Source: Neurospora tetraspora (lineage: Eukaryota > Ascomycota > Sordariomycetes > Sordariales > Sordariaceae). Taken from it: a stretch of DNA of 64,000 bases. Positions 22,388-35,200 of this stretch are shown piece by piece; the first letter of the stretch is position 1; the number at the start of each line of letters is the position of its first letter. Made by a program: the position numbers and the translations under genes. The stretch spans positions 1,116,001 to 1,180,000 of the forward strand of contig NW_026944388.1 in the NCBI RefSeq assembly GCF_033439725.1, in the 5' to 3' direction. The notes beneath the pieces are model-generated. The model did no database searches and was not told the origin of the DNA. It saw only the letters and a program-made list of their open reading frames with translations.

Positions 22388-24476
22388 TCAACTCTTGGCA
22401 ACATTCCACGTCCTAGCCGTGCTCATCGTCCTCATCCTCATCTCCGCCATGATCTTCTGCTCCATCTTATCGATCCCCTTCTCGATATCCTTATCCTCCT
22501 GCGCGTACTCGGCCTCCCGCTTCTTGTCCCACAGTAACCAGGTCACGACGATGATCAAGGTAAGCGGGATCGTGATGGCGAAGTAGACCCATATCGAGGG
22601 GGAAACTGTTCTTGTTACACTACCACCGTCACTTCCCCCGGAAGAACTGGAGGAAGAGTTGTCACCGGCGGGAGAAAAATCCGAGTTTTGGTCTTGGAAG
22701 TTGAAAAATGTCATGGAAAAAACGGATGCGAGTAGTGTGGCGGGTAGGAATATCGCGCCCAAAAGGGAAATGGATTTCATGGAGGTGGCATCCCGTTTGG
22801 CGGCGTGGGCTAGCTTGCGCTGGTCGACGGCCATTTGTAGGCCGAGTTTGGATTCCTTTTGGGCGATGATGTTGTAGAGCGCCGCGCGCTGGATGGATAG
22901 TCGTTCGAGCGTGATGTGCGCGTAGTTTTCTATGCCTTTTAACTTGGCGTTGAAGAAATCGAGGCGGGAGACGAAGCTGTTGTGAAGCTTTTCGGCGTCT
23001 TTGCCGTAGGTTTCCGGCCGGTCTTTGGCGAGGGACCAGAACTGTTCGAGGGCGATGCCGAAGGAGCGGACGGTTTCCTGGTAGGCTTGGGGGCGTTTCC
23101 AGAGTACCTGGCTATGGCACTCAACCAAGTCGCGGTTGATTTGATCCAAATTGATCATGGTCTCTTTAATATAGTTGCTCTCTTCCTCCCGGATTTCTTG
23201 TCGCATGCTGACGGCATGCTCGAGCTGGCGCAGCCACTCGCGCGCCTCGCGCTGCTTCATGTCCGTCTTGATGGAGATGTCATGACTCAAGACGATGATG
23301 GGGAGCAAAAAGGGGTGCATGGCTTGCGAGGCGCAAGCCAAAAGAGTCTTGATGGAAACGTCGATGTCGGAGGATGGCGTGCCCTTGACGAAACCCGAGG
23401 TGAGGCCGGTGTTAAAGGAGTGCGAGAGCATTAGTTCCCAGCCGCGGGTTTTGCCCTTTTTGCGGACGTCGGATTTGCGAAAGATGATTTCTGTTGTGTG
23501 AAGGGGTGGTTAGAAGGGGGGTGTTTGGTGAATTGACAATAGCAATGACCTACGCATGTGAGGATCTTCTTCATCGTGGTCCAGAGCTGCCCAGAAAAAA
23601 GGACCGACGACACTGGTTCCTTCTATGGCTCGATAGGGTAACCGCATGATCTCGACCATACTTGAATAGTCCTCGGGTTTTAGGGAAACGTGTAGAGGTG
23701 CAAAGGTTTCATCTTGTTGTGCATCCTTCTGTACTCTGAACAGTGTGTTAGTCCTGTCTCGCTGCGTCTATGTTACTGCCTTGGCCATAGTACTCACATT
23801 AGGCGAATTCCGTTCAAAAGTCGTACCCCTTCCTTGAGCTTCTTAGGAGCAAAGACGCCCTAGAAAACGAAACTGTCAGCTCAGTGCTACCAAAATAATT
23901 AGGAAGCCTGATCGTCTCTTACTCGTCGGTGTAAGAAGTTGTGAAATTCGACTCGTCGCTCATCAGGTCCGAATCGGTGTTCATCAATGGTGTTGAGACT
24001 TTCATCCTATTCGAATCCACGAGATCAGATCATGCCTTCACACTGGTAACCTCTCCAATTCCCATCCCTCAGTCTTACAAACTCAACCCTTAAGTCAACC
24101 ACATCTTTGCTCCCACGGAAATAAATTTGTTGCCGGGTGCAAAGCAAGCTGACAACCCACTCAACTTCACCAACCCAACAACCTCCCCAACCCTTTTTCT
24201 CTTTTCACTCATGTTTCAATACTTGTCACTGGGACGCTCTCCCACTCACACAAACATCCACCCTCTGCCTCTCCCTCCCCATCATGTTACACCAAACCGC
24301 TGCCTCGTCCCTTCCCCCCATATCCCCCTTTCCCCCCCACCTCCACCACCACGCTCCCGTCCAAGTGGCATCTTTGTTCCTTTACTTACCGAGTAATTCA
24401 GAATCTCTATCCACGAAGTGGTCTCCTCCACGAATTTGCACTGGTCGAGGTGCGTCCGGAACAGGTACTGATCCAT
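22388..24476 (-). CDS. CorA-like membrane protein, five exons
   Basis: Exons (minus strand) are 24,476-24,390, 24,006-23,923, 23,859-23,798, 23,735-23,554 and 23,490-22,388. All junctions have GT-AG ends and the joined frame gives 505 residues. The first intron is long (383 bases); the others are 62-63 bases. The C-terminal part has a long helical, coiled segment, then two membrane helices at the end (about S-I-S-L-L-G-A-I-F-L-P-A-T-L-L-A-S-V and I-W-V-Y-F-A-I-T-I-P-L-T-L), then a charged tail. This is the CorA/Mrs2 membrane layout. The Gly-Met-Asn selectivity motif that normally ends the first helix is absent; the place reads S-M-T-F-F-N-F. Fungal CorA-like proteins without GMN are common and their transport activity is unproven, so magnesium transport should not be assumed. 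A stop lies in frame upstream of the chosen ATG. Confidence 0.85.
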
Positions 24477-26149
24477 GGCTGGTTGCTGTTCCCGTTACTC
24501 TTTCCGCCTCTCTCCTCGATAGCTTAGCTGAGTGGTTGGTATTATTGATATCCTTTTCTTTCGTGTTTATATGTCGTCGGTGTCATGAAGAAGCGCGAGG
24601 CCCGAGGATGTCGATGTCAAGAGCAAAGGGATCCGATGGTTGAGGGTTGATGATGAGAATCTTGCTAGATCCAGATTCGGTTATGAGCCACTGTGTGAGC
24701 TGAATGGGTGCCGCAGCCGGTATACGTCTTGTGTTAATGAAGCTGATTTAATTTGGATGAAACTGGGAGCGTATGTATGTCTGCTTTGTCTTGTGCGTGT
24801 ATGTGTGTGTCTTCTCGAGTCGTGCCGTGCCGGTGTCATATACTCTTCTGTCTCAGTTCAAATCATCCAGTGTCGTAGGCTCATAGGCTCGTAGGCTCGT
24901 GGGCTCTTTCTTCGTCAGCCTCGTAGTCGTCGTGATGAATGGTGATATTCGATGCAGATCCCGTCTATAACTTTCGCAATGTATAAATTTCCGAAGTCGA
25001 CTGCGTAAGCTTCGTCGAAAAACAACCTGGGGCGGGATATATGTTCTCAAGCCGAGACAAAGAGTCCAAAGAGGCTATAACGACCGTCCCAGAAAATGAA
25101 ATTGCAAAAAGAGGAAAGTTCTTGAAGTGGGAAAGAAAAGGTTGACAGAAAGCAACAAAGCTAAGGACAAAAAAAGAGGTAGCCAAAAAGAACGTAGGTA
25201 AGAAAAGGCTGCGGTGCTGCTCGGGTGAGGAACCCACACCCCCTGCGCTGAACCCCCAGCCTGTCCAATCCTTCGACAGCAAAACGTTCGAAACTTTTCT
25301 TTTCCTCTACTTTCGCTACCGAATACCGACCCCCGATTTTCGATGGATGCTACTTAGCTGCAACGGTATCTCCACCGGTTTCCTGTGCTACAGCAGCATG
25401 TCAGCAGGAGCCGTTGCGGTGTAGCGTACTGGCCAGGGAGGTAGTATGAAGCGGAGAAAGGTAAGCAAAAAGCACATGAAAGACCCATCTCTCAAAAACC
25501 CCCTCTCTATCAAACTATACATACATATATCGAGAAATCGGCACCGATACGGGTGGGCGTCGACGCCGGGCGGGGCTGGGCTGGGCTGGGCGAGCCCGCA
25601 GCATTCGTTCGATCTTGTGCCCTCTCCTCCGTCCAGTCCCCTTCGTATGTTTTTTGGTGGTGGCTGGGAGGCCCCCAGAACAAAAGACCCCTGTCGGCGG
25701 ACATGCATTCAAGCTTTCCTCAAGTGGGGTGCCACGTCTTGTTTTGTGCCTCTTTCTTTTGCGGTTGTTGAGCCGAACGAGCTTGTGGGATGATCTTCCT
25801 CAATCCAACTCGGCTGGAATGCGGAGGTTTTTCAAGTTGTTGTATTGCACATCGTAACCATCGTGCTTCCATGGCTTCAAGATTCGCGGTTCGGAAATAT
25901 ATGTGAAAAGGCTAACACTCGGGACTGGGTTTCTTGAGAAATCCACAGCCATCCTCAGGTCCTTGACCATACGGTGCCATCCCTTTTATCTCTCTGTCTA
26001 TAACGCCCGTAAACTCCATTTTATGGTACCTAGCTGCTTCGCACGACACCCATCCATATTTCCTGCACCCAGAAAAAAATAAAGCGAAATGTATACATGT
26101 TCTATCCAGCCCTATCCCAAACCACAAAGAACCTGACGGCAGATACCGA
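24477..26149. other. Intergenic region between two minus-strand genes
   Basis: Contains the promoter side of the CorA-like gene and the 3' side of arp8. The C-rich stretch at about 24,300-24,360 belongs to the first intron of the CorA-like gene, just outside this interval. Overlapping frames at 25,400-25,860 have no domain. No RNA gene seen. Confidence 0.5.
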
Positions 26150-28527
26150 TCAATACTGCCACAGCGCCTTGTGGTAGATGACCCTGGACCCCAACATCTT
26201 ATACTCATAGTTTGTAATCCATGAATCGTTGGTCGACAGCTTCGCAAAGACGCTCGCTCCCTTCCAAACAACGACCTGCTCGTCCATCTCCCTCGCGCTC
26301 CTGCTCACCAAGATCCGCTCCGACAGGTCCGGCCGGCGTGCCTTGAGCTTCTCCTCAAGGTAGGGTGCAAAGTGCGGGATCTTGGCACCACCACCAATAA
26401 CCATGATGCTTCCCATCAGCTCCCTGACCTTCTTCTCATCACCCTTAGCGGCGTTCTGAATGCTGGTCATGATAGCGATGTCCAGAGGCACTACTGGCAG
26501 CACGGCGTCACGCTCTGCGGCCATCGACTTGGGAGTGCGCTGGGCGGCCTCAGCTGGCATGCCAGGGACGGCTAATGTGTTGTTGCCAGCGCCAGTGCCG
26601 TTGGGGGCCGCAGGTGCCCCGTTGGTGAGTACTGGGGTAGTGCCATTCCGTCCACTGGGGGCGGGACTACCGCCGCCTGCTCCGAAGACGAACGGCGGTG
26701 GAACAGGAGTGCTGGCGCCCTCCCCAGGAGCGGGCGATGGCGCCTTCGATGTGCCGGGTGTGCCGGCGGCGGTGTCGGCGCGCGCCAAGAAATTGAATGG
26801 TAGCGGTTTCTCCTTGCCGGGCGTAGCAAGATCATTCAACGCTCCCGCAAGAGTATGCGCGTTAAGGCTTGGGGCGATATGGCTCAGGACGGCGAACTGT
26901 GCAGCCGATGTAGGATCATCTGGGACTTCCACATCGTAGGCATTGTACGACCTTTCGATGAGCTTCCTCCTGCCTCTAAGCTTGGTGCTGTTGTCGAAGA
27001 TAGAAGGGTCATAAAAGCCCATAGGGGCCAGGATAACCTCGTCGTAGAATTTGAACTGGTATTTGCGAGTGGGCTGGTTAGGAGCGCGCACGTGGAAATC
27101 GGAGTTCTGAACAGATATGTTGGCCTGTGATAGCGTGCAGTACTTGATCTTCAGCTCTTCGGCCAACAAGAAATCGTATCTTCGTCGTAGATTGATTTCT
27201 TGGTATGGGAAGTTGTCGTAAAGCATCATCTTGATAAATGTTTCGGTAACATCGTAGCCGCCAAATTTAAGGTTGATGCGGGAGTCCTCGATGCAGAGTC
27301 CATCCTCAACACAGGTGATGGAAGTCTTTTGTGCGCCGACGTCTACAACACAGGCCTGTGTGTAGCCGGCACCAAACGAGGCCGCCATACTCTCTTGTAT
27401 GAACGAGATCTTGCTGAACTCGAACCACTCCACGCAGAGGTGCAATATTTGCTCCACATACTTCTTGTCGTACAGATCTGGGATGACGAAGACGCAGCTA
27501 TACTGCTTCCATTCGGTACTTCGCTTGAGACCCAAATCATAGCGTAAGGCGCGGTCAAGTAAGGTCTCGATATCGTTGAATAGGTGGGCTTTTGTCGGAT
27601 AGTCGTCTTCATTCATCCAGCCATGCTGTATCGGCCACCATAGCTTGAATTTGGGGTTGGAATCGTCCGGAATGCGTAGCGCCTGTTGTCCAATAAACAC
27701 GGACGCGTTCGAATCCGGGTCTTCCAGAGTCTTGACATCGGTCCAGTCTACTTGAAGGGGATCATTGTGGGTAGAGATGACTTCGGCCTCTGTTCGGCGG
27801 TTGAAGTTGAGAACCAGATCTTTTGAGTTGGGGAGAACCTTGCGCCTGTTTGCGCGCATGTCCGTCTTAAGGTCGTTGCACATCTTTTGGTACTTCTTGG
27901 ACCAATCTTCGCCGTATTGCTGCTCGGTTGTCCTAGCCTCGAACTGCCTCCTCGGTAGCGCTTCGTACATGTCCGACTCTGTCTGTGGGTACTTTGTCGC
28001 GAGAACCATGGGGATGGTTTTTGGAAGCGCATCGCTCGCAAACCCAATTCTCAGGTTTTGACTTCCCGGGTGGATGACGATGACCTTGGATGGGTCGGCA
28101 TAGGCTGTGGCTGTCGGTCCATCATCGCCCTGTAGCTCGTCGAGAGGGAGAGGTACTTCGCCATTGGTGTAGTTGAGGGCGCGATCGCGGTCTTTGGCGC
28201 TTTGTACAAGCCGGTCTCTATTCAGTTCGCTTTGTAGTCTGAGGGAAAGGATCTGATCATCCCGCTTCATATAATCACTGTACACCCATTGTCAGCGTGC
28301 TGGACTTGATCGTTGGCGAGGAATAGGACTTGTGGGGTGATTCGCACGTGTAATAGTTCTTCTGGTTGATGGGAACGACGTCGGGCCAACTTGTCTGCTT
28401 CATGCCATTGTCGGTACGCTCCAACCCTGAGAGTAGCTATTAGCGCTTGATCATGAGTGTCATAGACTGAAGAGTGATAGCACATACCTTCCCGAAGGAG
28501 GACGCGTTCGCTGACTTTCCCGACCAT
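26150..28527 (-). CDS. arp8: Actin-related protein 8, INO80 chromatin-remodelling complex subunit
   Basis: Exons on the minus strand are 28,527-28,488, 28,426-28,348 and 28,277-26,150, giving 748 residues in frame. The introns are 61 and 70 bases; the second uses a less usual GTGCGA donor. The short N-terminal exons restore the conserved Arp8 start (M-V-G-K... to I-N-Q-K-N-Y-Y-T-D-Y-M-K-R). The actin fold follows: V-I-V-I-H-P-G-S-Q-N-L-R-I-G-F-A (phosphate-loop region), the long Arp8-specific insertions, A-C-V-V-D-V-G-A-Q-K-T-S-I-T-C-V-E, and V-I-G-G-G-A-K-I-P near the end. A Pro/Gly/Ala-rich insertion sits at about 26,600-26,790. Arp8 acts in the nucleus as part of the Arp8-Arp4-actin module that binds linker DNA for INO80. 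Function is by family; identity is secure. Confidence 0.95.
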
Positions 28528-29766
28528 CTTCAAGAGATATGCCAATCGAGTGGTCTGAGATGCGCGGTAAATCTTCTATTCGAGGGATAACGCGCTTCGT
28601 TGACCTATAAACGAGGTGGCGGTCACGGTGGAGCGGGACCTTTTCTGCAAATGCGCGCCAGCTGGAGGTGGTGATATTTTGTGACGCTGTCGATGTAGCG
28701 GATACCGTGTTTTGGTGTTGAGGCAAGGTGGAGGAGTTGCGGCGGTGCGGTCGGCCGGTTGGGAATGTTGATGGCGGACGTGGGCCTCGTCTGTGTTCTC
28801 TTGGTTCGCCTTGATTCGACCGGTTCAGTCCGATAAATTTGGGTTGATTGAGTTTGGCGGCCGGTGCACTGCACGATAGACAAAACGTTTGGCAACCATC
28901 CACAACGTTACTCGGCTGGACAGACATGCACTCCCCAGAATAGGTACCCCGTTGTACCTGGTCCGTCGTGGAGTTTTTCTATCGCGCTAAAGCCGTCCCA
29001 GGTTTAGCTTCTTGGAAGGGCTGAACAGGGGGGTTCCAATGGAGCCATTCGTGCCATTCCGGGCTGCGACAGCGGACGTTCACCTCGACGGCGCCGACTT
29101 TTGCGACTGCATTCACACTTTCACTTTCACTTCACTCCATTCGCTCACACAGTCTGCTTACATCTCCGAACGTAGATCACGACAAGTATCAACTTCAGGA
29201 CCCAAACCGAGGCTGACCACCACATGTTGATTGTCCAACAAGCAGTGCATCAAGGCCGCATAGAGACTGATACTGAATCATGTTGCTTGGAGGCTTTCGA
29301 ACGAACAAAGAACAGCAAACACTGCAGTTGTTGGCCGTTCAATGTTAAGAAATGAAGGCCAGCTGCACCCTTGCCTTGCAGTTGCTCTGCCATCCAACAG
29401 TTCGCGGCCGGCAACCTGCCCTGCCACCTGACAATGACGTCGTTCCTGATCGGCGTTGCTCAGCTTCAACGACCGTTCGCGAATTGCGAGGCAGTCGCGA
29501 CTCATCCCCTTGCAAGTGATCAATGACCAGTCAGCAGGCAACGACACGATAATAAAGAGCACTGCAGAGGCAACTACATTTCAGAACGGCCACGTTACAC
29601 ATTCGGCGTTTACTCATCTTGTTGACCGACACAGGATCTCACATAACATCTTCAACTGATTCGACTTTACTCAATCCAGTGACCCAGCACTTCTCGTTTA
29701 GTTTCGTCGTCTTGTTGACCACACCTCCAGTTCACATCTTCGCCATCTATCAATCCACTTGCAAAC
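28528..29766. promoter_or_regulatory. Divergent promoter region of arp8 and the proline-rich protein gene
   Basis: 1239 bases separate the two divergent start codons. The part next to the + gene (29,560-29,766) is rich in ACA/TCA steps typical of leaders. No individual binding site could be supported. Confidence 0.5.
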
Positions 29767-30576
29767 ATGCCTCCGATAAACCTTCACACCCATAGCCCCA
29801 TCAACGCAGCAAAGGCATTTGATGCGAAGGACCCCCCCAAGACCGCAACCCCAGAGGGTCAGTCTCAATCGGGAACAGTTCCCAACGCCAACCCCGATCC
29901 CCAACCCACCGGGACCGCCACGCTCAACCAGGCTACACCCACCTACCTCACCTCCGACCGAACTCCTCCACCTCCCCAGCCCGGAGCAGTCCCAAGTCTA
30001 CCCGCCCAAACAGGGACCGGGACGAGCCAGGGGCAAGACGTCAAGTACCCCCATCTCCCACCCCAGCCTTCATCTCAGTACTACCCAGGAAGCCCGGCAG
30101 CACCAGCACCAAGCGGCCCAATAACCAGTCCACCGCACCAAATGTCCATCCCGCCACCCACCGCTTCCTACAACTACTCCCAACGCGGAACGTCTACCAA
30201 CACAGTCCCACCACCTCCCACGAGAACCCTACCGACCTATCTCCCTGGCGCCTCCCCGGCTGAGCTTGGACTTCGACCCCGACCCGGAGCTGGATCTGGA
30301 TTTGGATGCGGAGGAGGCGGTGACCTCTCCCACCCTCCCGGGTACCAACAAGACGCCATGGCGTCGGATATGAACCAGGCTCAGCGCGCGGCGCACGAGT
30401 ATGCTGCTTCTCATGGGGGTCATGGTCACGGTCACGGTGGTGGTTATGGTGGTGGTGGTGGTGGTGATGACGACGAAGGGGTCTGGAACTCGGCCAAGAA
30501 GTGGATTCAGGATGCGGGGGCGAAGGTGGCGGAGGCGGAGAGTGAGGTGTGGAAGAGGATCAATAGTCAGAAGTAG
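29767..30576 (+). CDS. Small proline-rich protein of unknown function
   Basis: A 269-residue single-exon frame starting in a good context (AAACATGCC). The N-terminus (M-P-P-I-N-L-H-T-H-S-P-I-N-A-A-K-A) looks conserved in character. The middle is Pro, Gln, Ser and Thr rich and probably disordered. A Gly/His-rich patch (H-G-G-H-G-H-G-H-G-G-G-Y) lies near residue 220. The C-terminus is a short amphipathic helix-like segment (G-V-W-N-S-A-K-K-W-I-Q-D-A-G-A-K-V-A-E-A-E). The layout of a short N-terminal motif, a disordered middle and a conserved C-terminal helix is seen in several uncharacterised ascomycete proteins. No catalytic domain is present, and I cannot assign a function. Confidence 0.75.
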   Translation: MPPINLHTHSPINAAKAFDAKDPPKTATPEGQSQSGTVPNANPDPQPTGTATLNQATPTYLTSDRTPPPPQPGAVPSLPAQTGTGTSQGQDVKYPHLPPQPSSQYYPGSPAAPAPSGPITSPPHQMSIPPPTASYNYSQRGTSTNTVPPPPTRTLPTYLPGASPAELGLRPRPGAGSGFGCGGGGDLSHPPGYQQDAMASDMNQAQRAAHEYAASHGGHGHGHGGGYGGGGGGDDDEGVWNSAKKWIQDAGAKVAEAESEVWKRINSQK

Positions 30577-32051
30577 TCGAAGATGGGCAGCCTATTACGC
30601 AGTATGCCGGGGGGTTCCTTCCATTGTAGTGTCAGTGAGAAGGAAGGAGGGCGAAGGTGTATGTTTCGTATTCGTTGAGAGCGTGTGTGGCGTCAGAAAG
30701 TGTTGGGATTGATATGGTATGTCTGACTTCGCCGGTCCATGTTGTCTCATGAAAGACCCGTGATGGAATTCATTCTCTATTCGGTTGGAAATGGGAAATA
30801 GTATTCGATATCCCAATCTAACTTCTGCTTTTTTACATATGGCATGAATTTCTGAATGTGATGAGGGAAAATGGCTAAGAGGGACACTCCGTTCTATACC
30901 ATTATGAGCACTCTACATAACGACTGCAAGTTACGGCGTGACCTCTTCATGTCAAGTATTATCAACAAGACTAACTGAAAAAAAAAAACTGAAAAAAAAA
31001 ATTTGGTAATTGTTGAACAACATTGGGCCAGAAACTTACCTCCATGTACTCATATCCAAAGCCCTTTTTTATAAACACATCAGAATGTTTCTTTTCAACC
31101 TTCATTTAGCTTGAGGACAATGTATACATAAAAACAGCAATCAGAAGAAAAGTGCAAAAAGAAAAAAAAAAGTGTGGACAAGGCTGGATCGAACGTGCAG
31201 CGTGTTCGGGAGAAGGAAGGAGGGGCAGAAGAGAGGAAAGTAAAGGAGCGGGCGACAACCACGACCGCTACGACATCCGACCAGCTTGCCACGGAAATGA
31301 TGACGCGGGAAGTGATACATATACCCTCCTGCAGGCGCTAGGTTGCGGGATACCCTTATGTCCTTCGGGGCCACAGGCGCAGTTGGGATGGAATACGGCG
31401 GGCGGGCAGGAGGGAAGCAAGTATGTCAAACATCCTTTGCGTTGAGAAATTTCCAATGGGACTACCTATGGCGGGCAGTGTCCGTTTATCCAGGCCGTCG
31501 AGAGCTTTGTGTCTACTTACATAGTAATCACTTTGAAGCTGGTCAACTGCACTGGAATCGAATCGTAAAGGGAGGACATCACATCAAGGTAAGCATGGGA
31601 TTCAGCTTTCCTTAATTCAAATTCGTGTTTTCAGTCTTCAAAGCTCGAAAAGTTATCTTGAGTCTCCCTTCTTCCGTGAGCTCTTTGACGCAAACACCAA
31701 GAAACATCATAGATAGACGGAAGCTACCTATATTATGACTTAGATGTTGGCAAACCACCCGAACGAAGTACGTGTGCGCTAACAGAGGCTCGAGATGGCT
31801 TGTAATATGTGAGATAGTTTACGATTACATACATCTCTTGCTTATCTGACTGAATCAGCTTCCTTTTCCAGTGTAGTCACATTTGGTTGGAATCCATTGT
31901 GTGCGACTCTCAACTAAAAAGGAACGAGTCAGTATATGTTCGAGGAAATGTCTTCAACCTCAGAGAACAAGAGGATGGGACAGGATGTTGTCTCGGCGTC
32001 CTGCTCGGTCTATTGACACTTTAGCTGATATTTTGCCTCCTGGTTTGAGGG
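30577..32051. other. Intergenic region
   Basis: Carries the 3' end of the proline-rich gene and A-rich runs at about 30,977-31,002 and 31,161-31,171. Short frames on both strands have no domain. Nothing further supported. Confidence 0.5.
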
Positions 32052-32059
32052 AAAAAAAA
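32052..32059 (-). terminator. Pol III oligo-T terminator of the 5S gene
   Basis: A run of eight A on the + strand, that is eight T just after the 3' end of the minus-strand 5S RNA. Such runs end Pol III transcription. Confidence 0.85.
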
Positions 32060-32178
32060 ACATACAACACCAGGGATTCGCTGGTCGTCACCGACCCAAC
32101 TACTAGTCTGGCCCTCACTGGCTTATCTATGGGAGAGCGGACGGGATCCCGAGTTTTCCAGTGGGTATGGTCGTATGT
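32060..32178 (-). rRNA. 5S ribosomal RNA gene, copy A
   Basis: The 119-base minus-strand RNA starts ACATACGACC and ends GTTGTATGT, and these ends pair as the 5S closing helix. Internal 5S landmarks are present: CCCGTCCGCTC, GATAAGC, AGTAGTTGGGTCGGTGACGACC and AGCGAATCCC. A single isolated gene, not an rDNA repeat, fits the dispersed 5S genes of Neurospora and relatives. A second copy with a different middle part lies at 50,972-51,090. Confidence 0.93.
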
Positions 32179-32204
32179 GCTTGTTATGCTGCGAAATGGA
32201 GAGC

Positions 32205-32208
32205 TATA
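32205..32208 (-). promoter_or_regulatory. Upstream TATA element of 5S copy A
   Basis: Read on the minus strand, TATA occupies positions -30 to -27 relative to the 5S start. Neurospora 5S genes are known to need a TATA-like box about 29 bases upstream. The same element sits at -29 in copy B. Confidence 0.7.
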
Positions 32209-35200
32209 AACTGAGAGACTGAGAGGAAGCAATTGAGTCTCACGTACGTCAGAGTGAGTTCCGCAGTCCCGCAGTTGGAGGACTGGGAGCGTTCGAGGAG
32301 TGGAAGGGGGATGGCACTACCAGTGAATGACCTTTATATGAGGGCATAAGATAAGGTGTCCTTGGTGGAAATACTGGAGGGTATGAGGCTCGAGCTTGAG
32401 AGCTTGAGATCTGGGAGAGCTTTGAGTTATGGAAAGGGGCTAGGCCACTAGTGAAAGGGAAGATGAGGGTCTGAGACTGAGAAGCTGGGAAGCTGTCGGG
32501 GTTGCAATTCTGAGTATATTGTAGGTAGTTTTTCTTAACCTTATTCGACGATCGTTAATGAGTGTTCACAGAGAGCTTCCCTTAATGGCCAGTCGATGAT
32601 AATTTTGTTATGCACCGGGCATAACACGCAAAGTCACCGTTGTGCTGTTCAGTGATCAGATAGGAGGTATTACTCACTATGACAGTGGGATTGTAACATG
32701 TCATGAGGAAGAAATAATTCATTTTGGTCTGTTTCGTGAAATTAAAGGAGAAGTTATGGTATTAATCGTGGACACATGGAATTATACGATACTTACTTGT
32801 TGTTTTCGGCTCCATGTTTCCAGCGTTACTGATACCTGTAACGGTAACGTGTGTACTAGTAACTCACGCTCTGCCCCTTTCTATGGACTAGTTGAACCTC
32901 CAAGGCAGAAGACCCTAGCGTCACATGAGCTCGGTGGAGGCATGAACATTCATGGTGGTATCAGCCGGCGGCCTCCCTGGGGTCTCAACAAGATCCAGTG
33001 TTGAAGTCTCTTTCTGGACGACGGGATCCTAGCTCGGTCGTATCCATGTCCGGGCCTTTGCGCTCGAGCATCAGCTCCCGTTCTAGACGGATCTGATAAG
33101 ATGAAGTACTTGTTTCCAAGGATGAAAAGGGTAAAAGTCAGGGGCATGGGATATGCTCGCCGTTTTTGGTTCATGAGTTGAAGGCAACCACAGATACCTG
33201 ACTGTATTGGACTGCCGTTTCAACCGATTTGTCGATTGCTCGCGAATCAATTTGCCTTTCAGGAAACTGTTTACATGGTTGCAATGTTTCTCGTACCGGA
33301 AACACCGAGTGTCGGGTCATCGTTGGACGATGATTTTACGCTTGCCTCGGCGTGGCCAATTGGAACCAAGGTATTTCAGCGTGAGTAAGAGCCATGGAAC
33401 ACTCGAGAATGAGTCATCCGAGAACCGTGTTCTTGATTTTCGAAGCGACCTCTGCGTACTAGTCATGTATAAGGTAAGCGGAATATACGTCTGTTTGCGT
33501 TGATGGTCCGAGGCTCTGGCTTGAGAATCTCTACACTCCTTGACCATGGACTTGCGTTTTCACCACTAACGACTATAGAGGCCCGTATATCATAATTGCT
33601 ATGACGTGAGCCACGACAACACCATGGCATCTTGCCGGAAGTGGTCCTCGTCCTGGTTGTCTCGGTAAACCCGCGAGACGCGTACCATGATCCCTGGCGG
33701 TGAGCACTTGCCCTACGAGAACACTCGTCGATACCTGGGCCCTGGATGGGAGGAGAGACAGAAGGATGCCGTCATGCGTGAAATATTGTCCGCCATGATT
33801 TACATAAAACCCGAGCTATAGGCAGCGAGTTCCCTACGGCTAAACAGCGAACAATTTCCCAAAAGGGCACTCATTGTTATGCGTGGTGCGCCCAAGCGGA
33901 AGAACAGCTGCACTTGTGTTGGAGCGGATTTTCCGGGAAGCTCCACTGAACAAGGACGTGGAATGTCTCTAGAAGAAACACTAGCGTCTGAGCGGCAGAA
34001 AGGGTGGGAAGCAATTGGTGATCAAGCGGGGTGATGAAGTCGTAGCCTTGAAGCCTTGATCCTCAGACTTTGAGGATTGGGAAACTCGAGGCTATTCTTG
34101 GAAATTGCTTGTGATGCGTAGGCAACGCACAGACGGACTGCTTTAAACATAGTGTAGATCTAAGCCGTGGTAGAAGAATTCAAAGCGAAACAGATTGGGG
34201 TAGTATTCCCACTGCGGTGAGGAAATTGACGGGGCATGCGTGGTGAGAAGCGCGCCAGAGGAACACACCATGAGCGGCTATCATTCTGTGGTCCCGATGC
34301 GGTCCAATTGACGATCCTGGGGTGATTATTCATCTCTGACATGACTCGCAAACAGTTTCTCTGGTTTGTTTTTGACGGGAGTGGTCATTCGGACCGCCAA
34401 TTCTTGTCGAGTCCTTCCACTTCTCTGGAGCCAGAATCGGCTGATGGCGGACCATTCGCAAGGTGAGACCTGGGAATACGAACTCGAGAGATCATGATGG
34501 ATGGATACAGTATCACTAACTGTAGCATACGCATGTTGGAGGACACCAAATGGAGAATCAGGAATGTGGACGGATGATCGCAAAAGAGCGCCTTGAGGTT
34601 CTTCACCTGCTTACACAATGAAGGTGTAGGAACTTGGAAGGCAAGAGGTCTGGAGGTGGTTGAGGTGAAGTCTTCTGGTGCGTGCCAAGAAAGGTACCAA
34701 TGGTGACATCGGGGCATGCGGGGCTAGGAGTGCTGCAGGTGGTGTGCGACTGCCTCCTGCGACAGATCTGAGACGTTCCTGCCCCGCGAGCCCCGGTTCC
34801 TCTCCCCCGGCCCACTCCTTCCTTACATGTCCATGGTGTCAATACCTAGCCTGAGTTGCCCTTGTGGCTGTACGCTCTTCCCCCCATCCGCTCGTCCAAT
34901 GGGTCAATTTCCAACTCACACACAATCTCTTTGTTCCCTTTCTCTCAATTGTCTCTCTCCTTCAACAACGTCGGCTTGTGGCTCAACACCACCAGCCCTG
35001 TCAACGAATCGCGGTCGTCTCCGAATCCCCGCATCCGCAATCTGCAGTCGGCAAGACGGGATTCCCCCTGCAGGTCCCAAGAGTCCTCCAAGTTCCTCAA
35101 TTGAACTTGGCAAGAACAAAACCCACCAAACCCCTTGAAAGATCGGAATCGAAACCGTACTCCCTGCCCTGCCTCGAGCCCTGGACTGCCGACGAATCAG

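Noticed and set aside
24505-24545. TAGCTTAGCTGAGTGG resembling a tRNA A box
   Set aside because: No B box or acceptor partner within 100 bases; it lies upstream of the CorA-like gene.
32642-33004. A 120-codon + strand frame downstream of 5S copy A
   Set aside because: It begins at a non-ATG codon and shows no domain or splice support.
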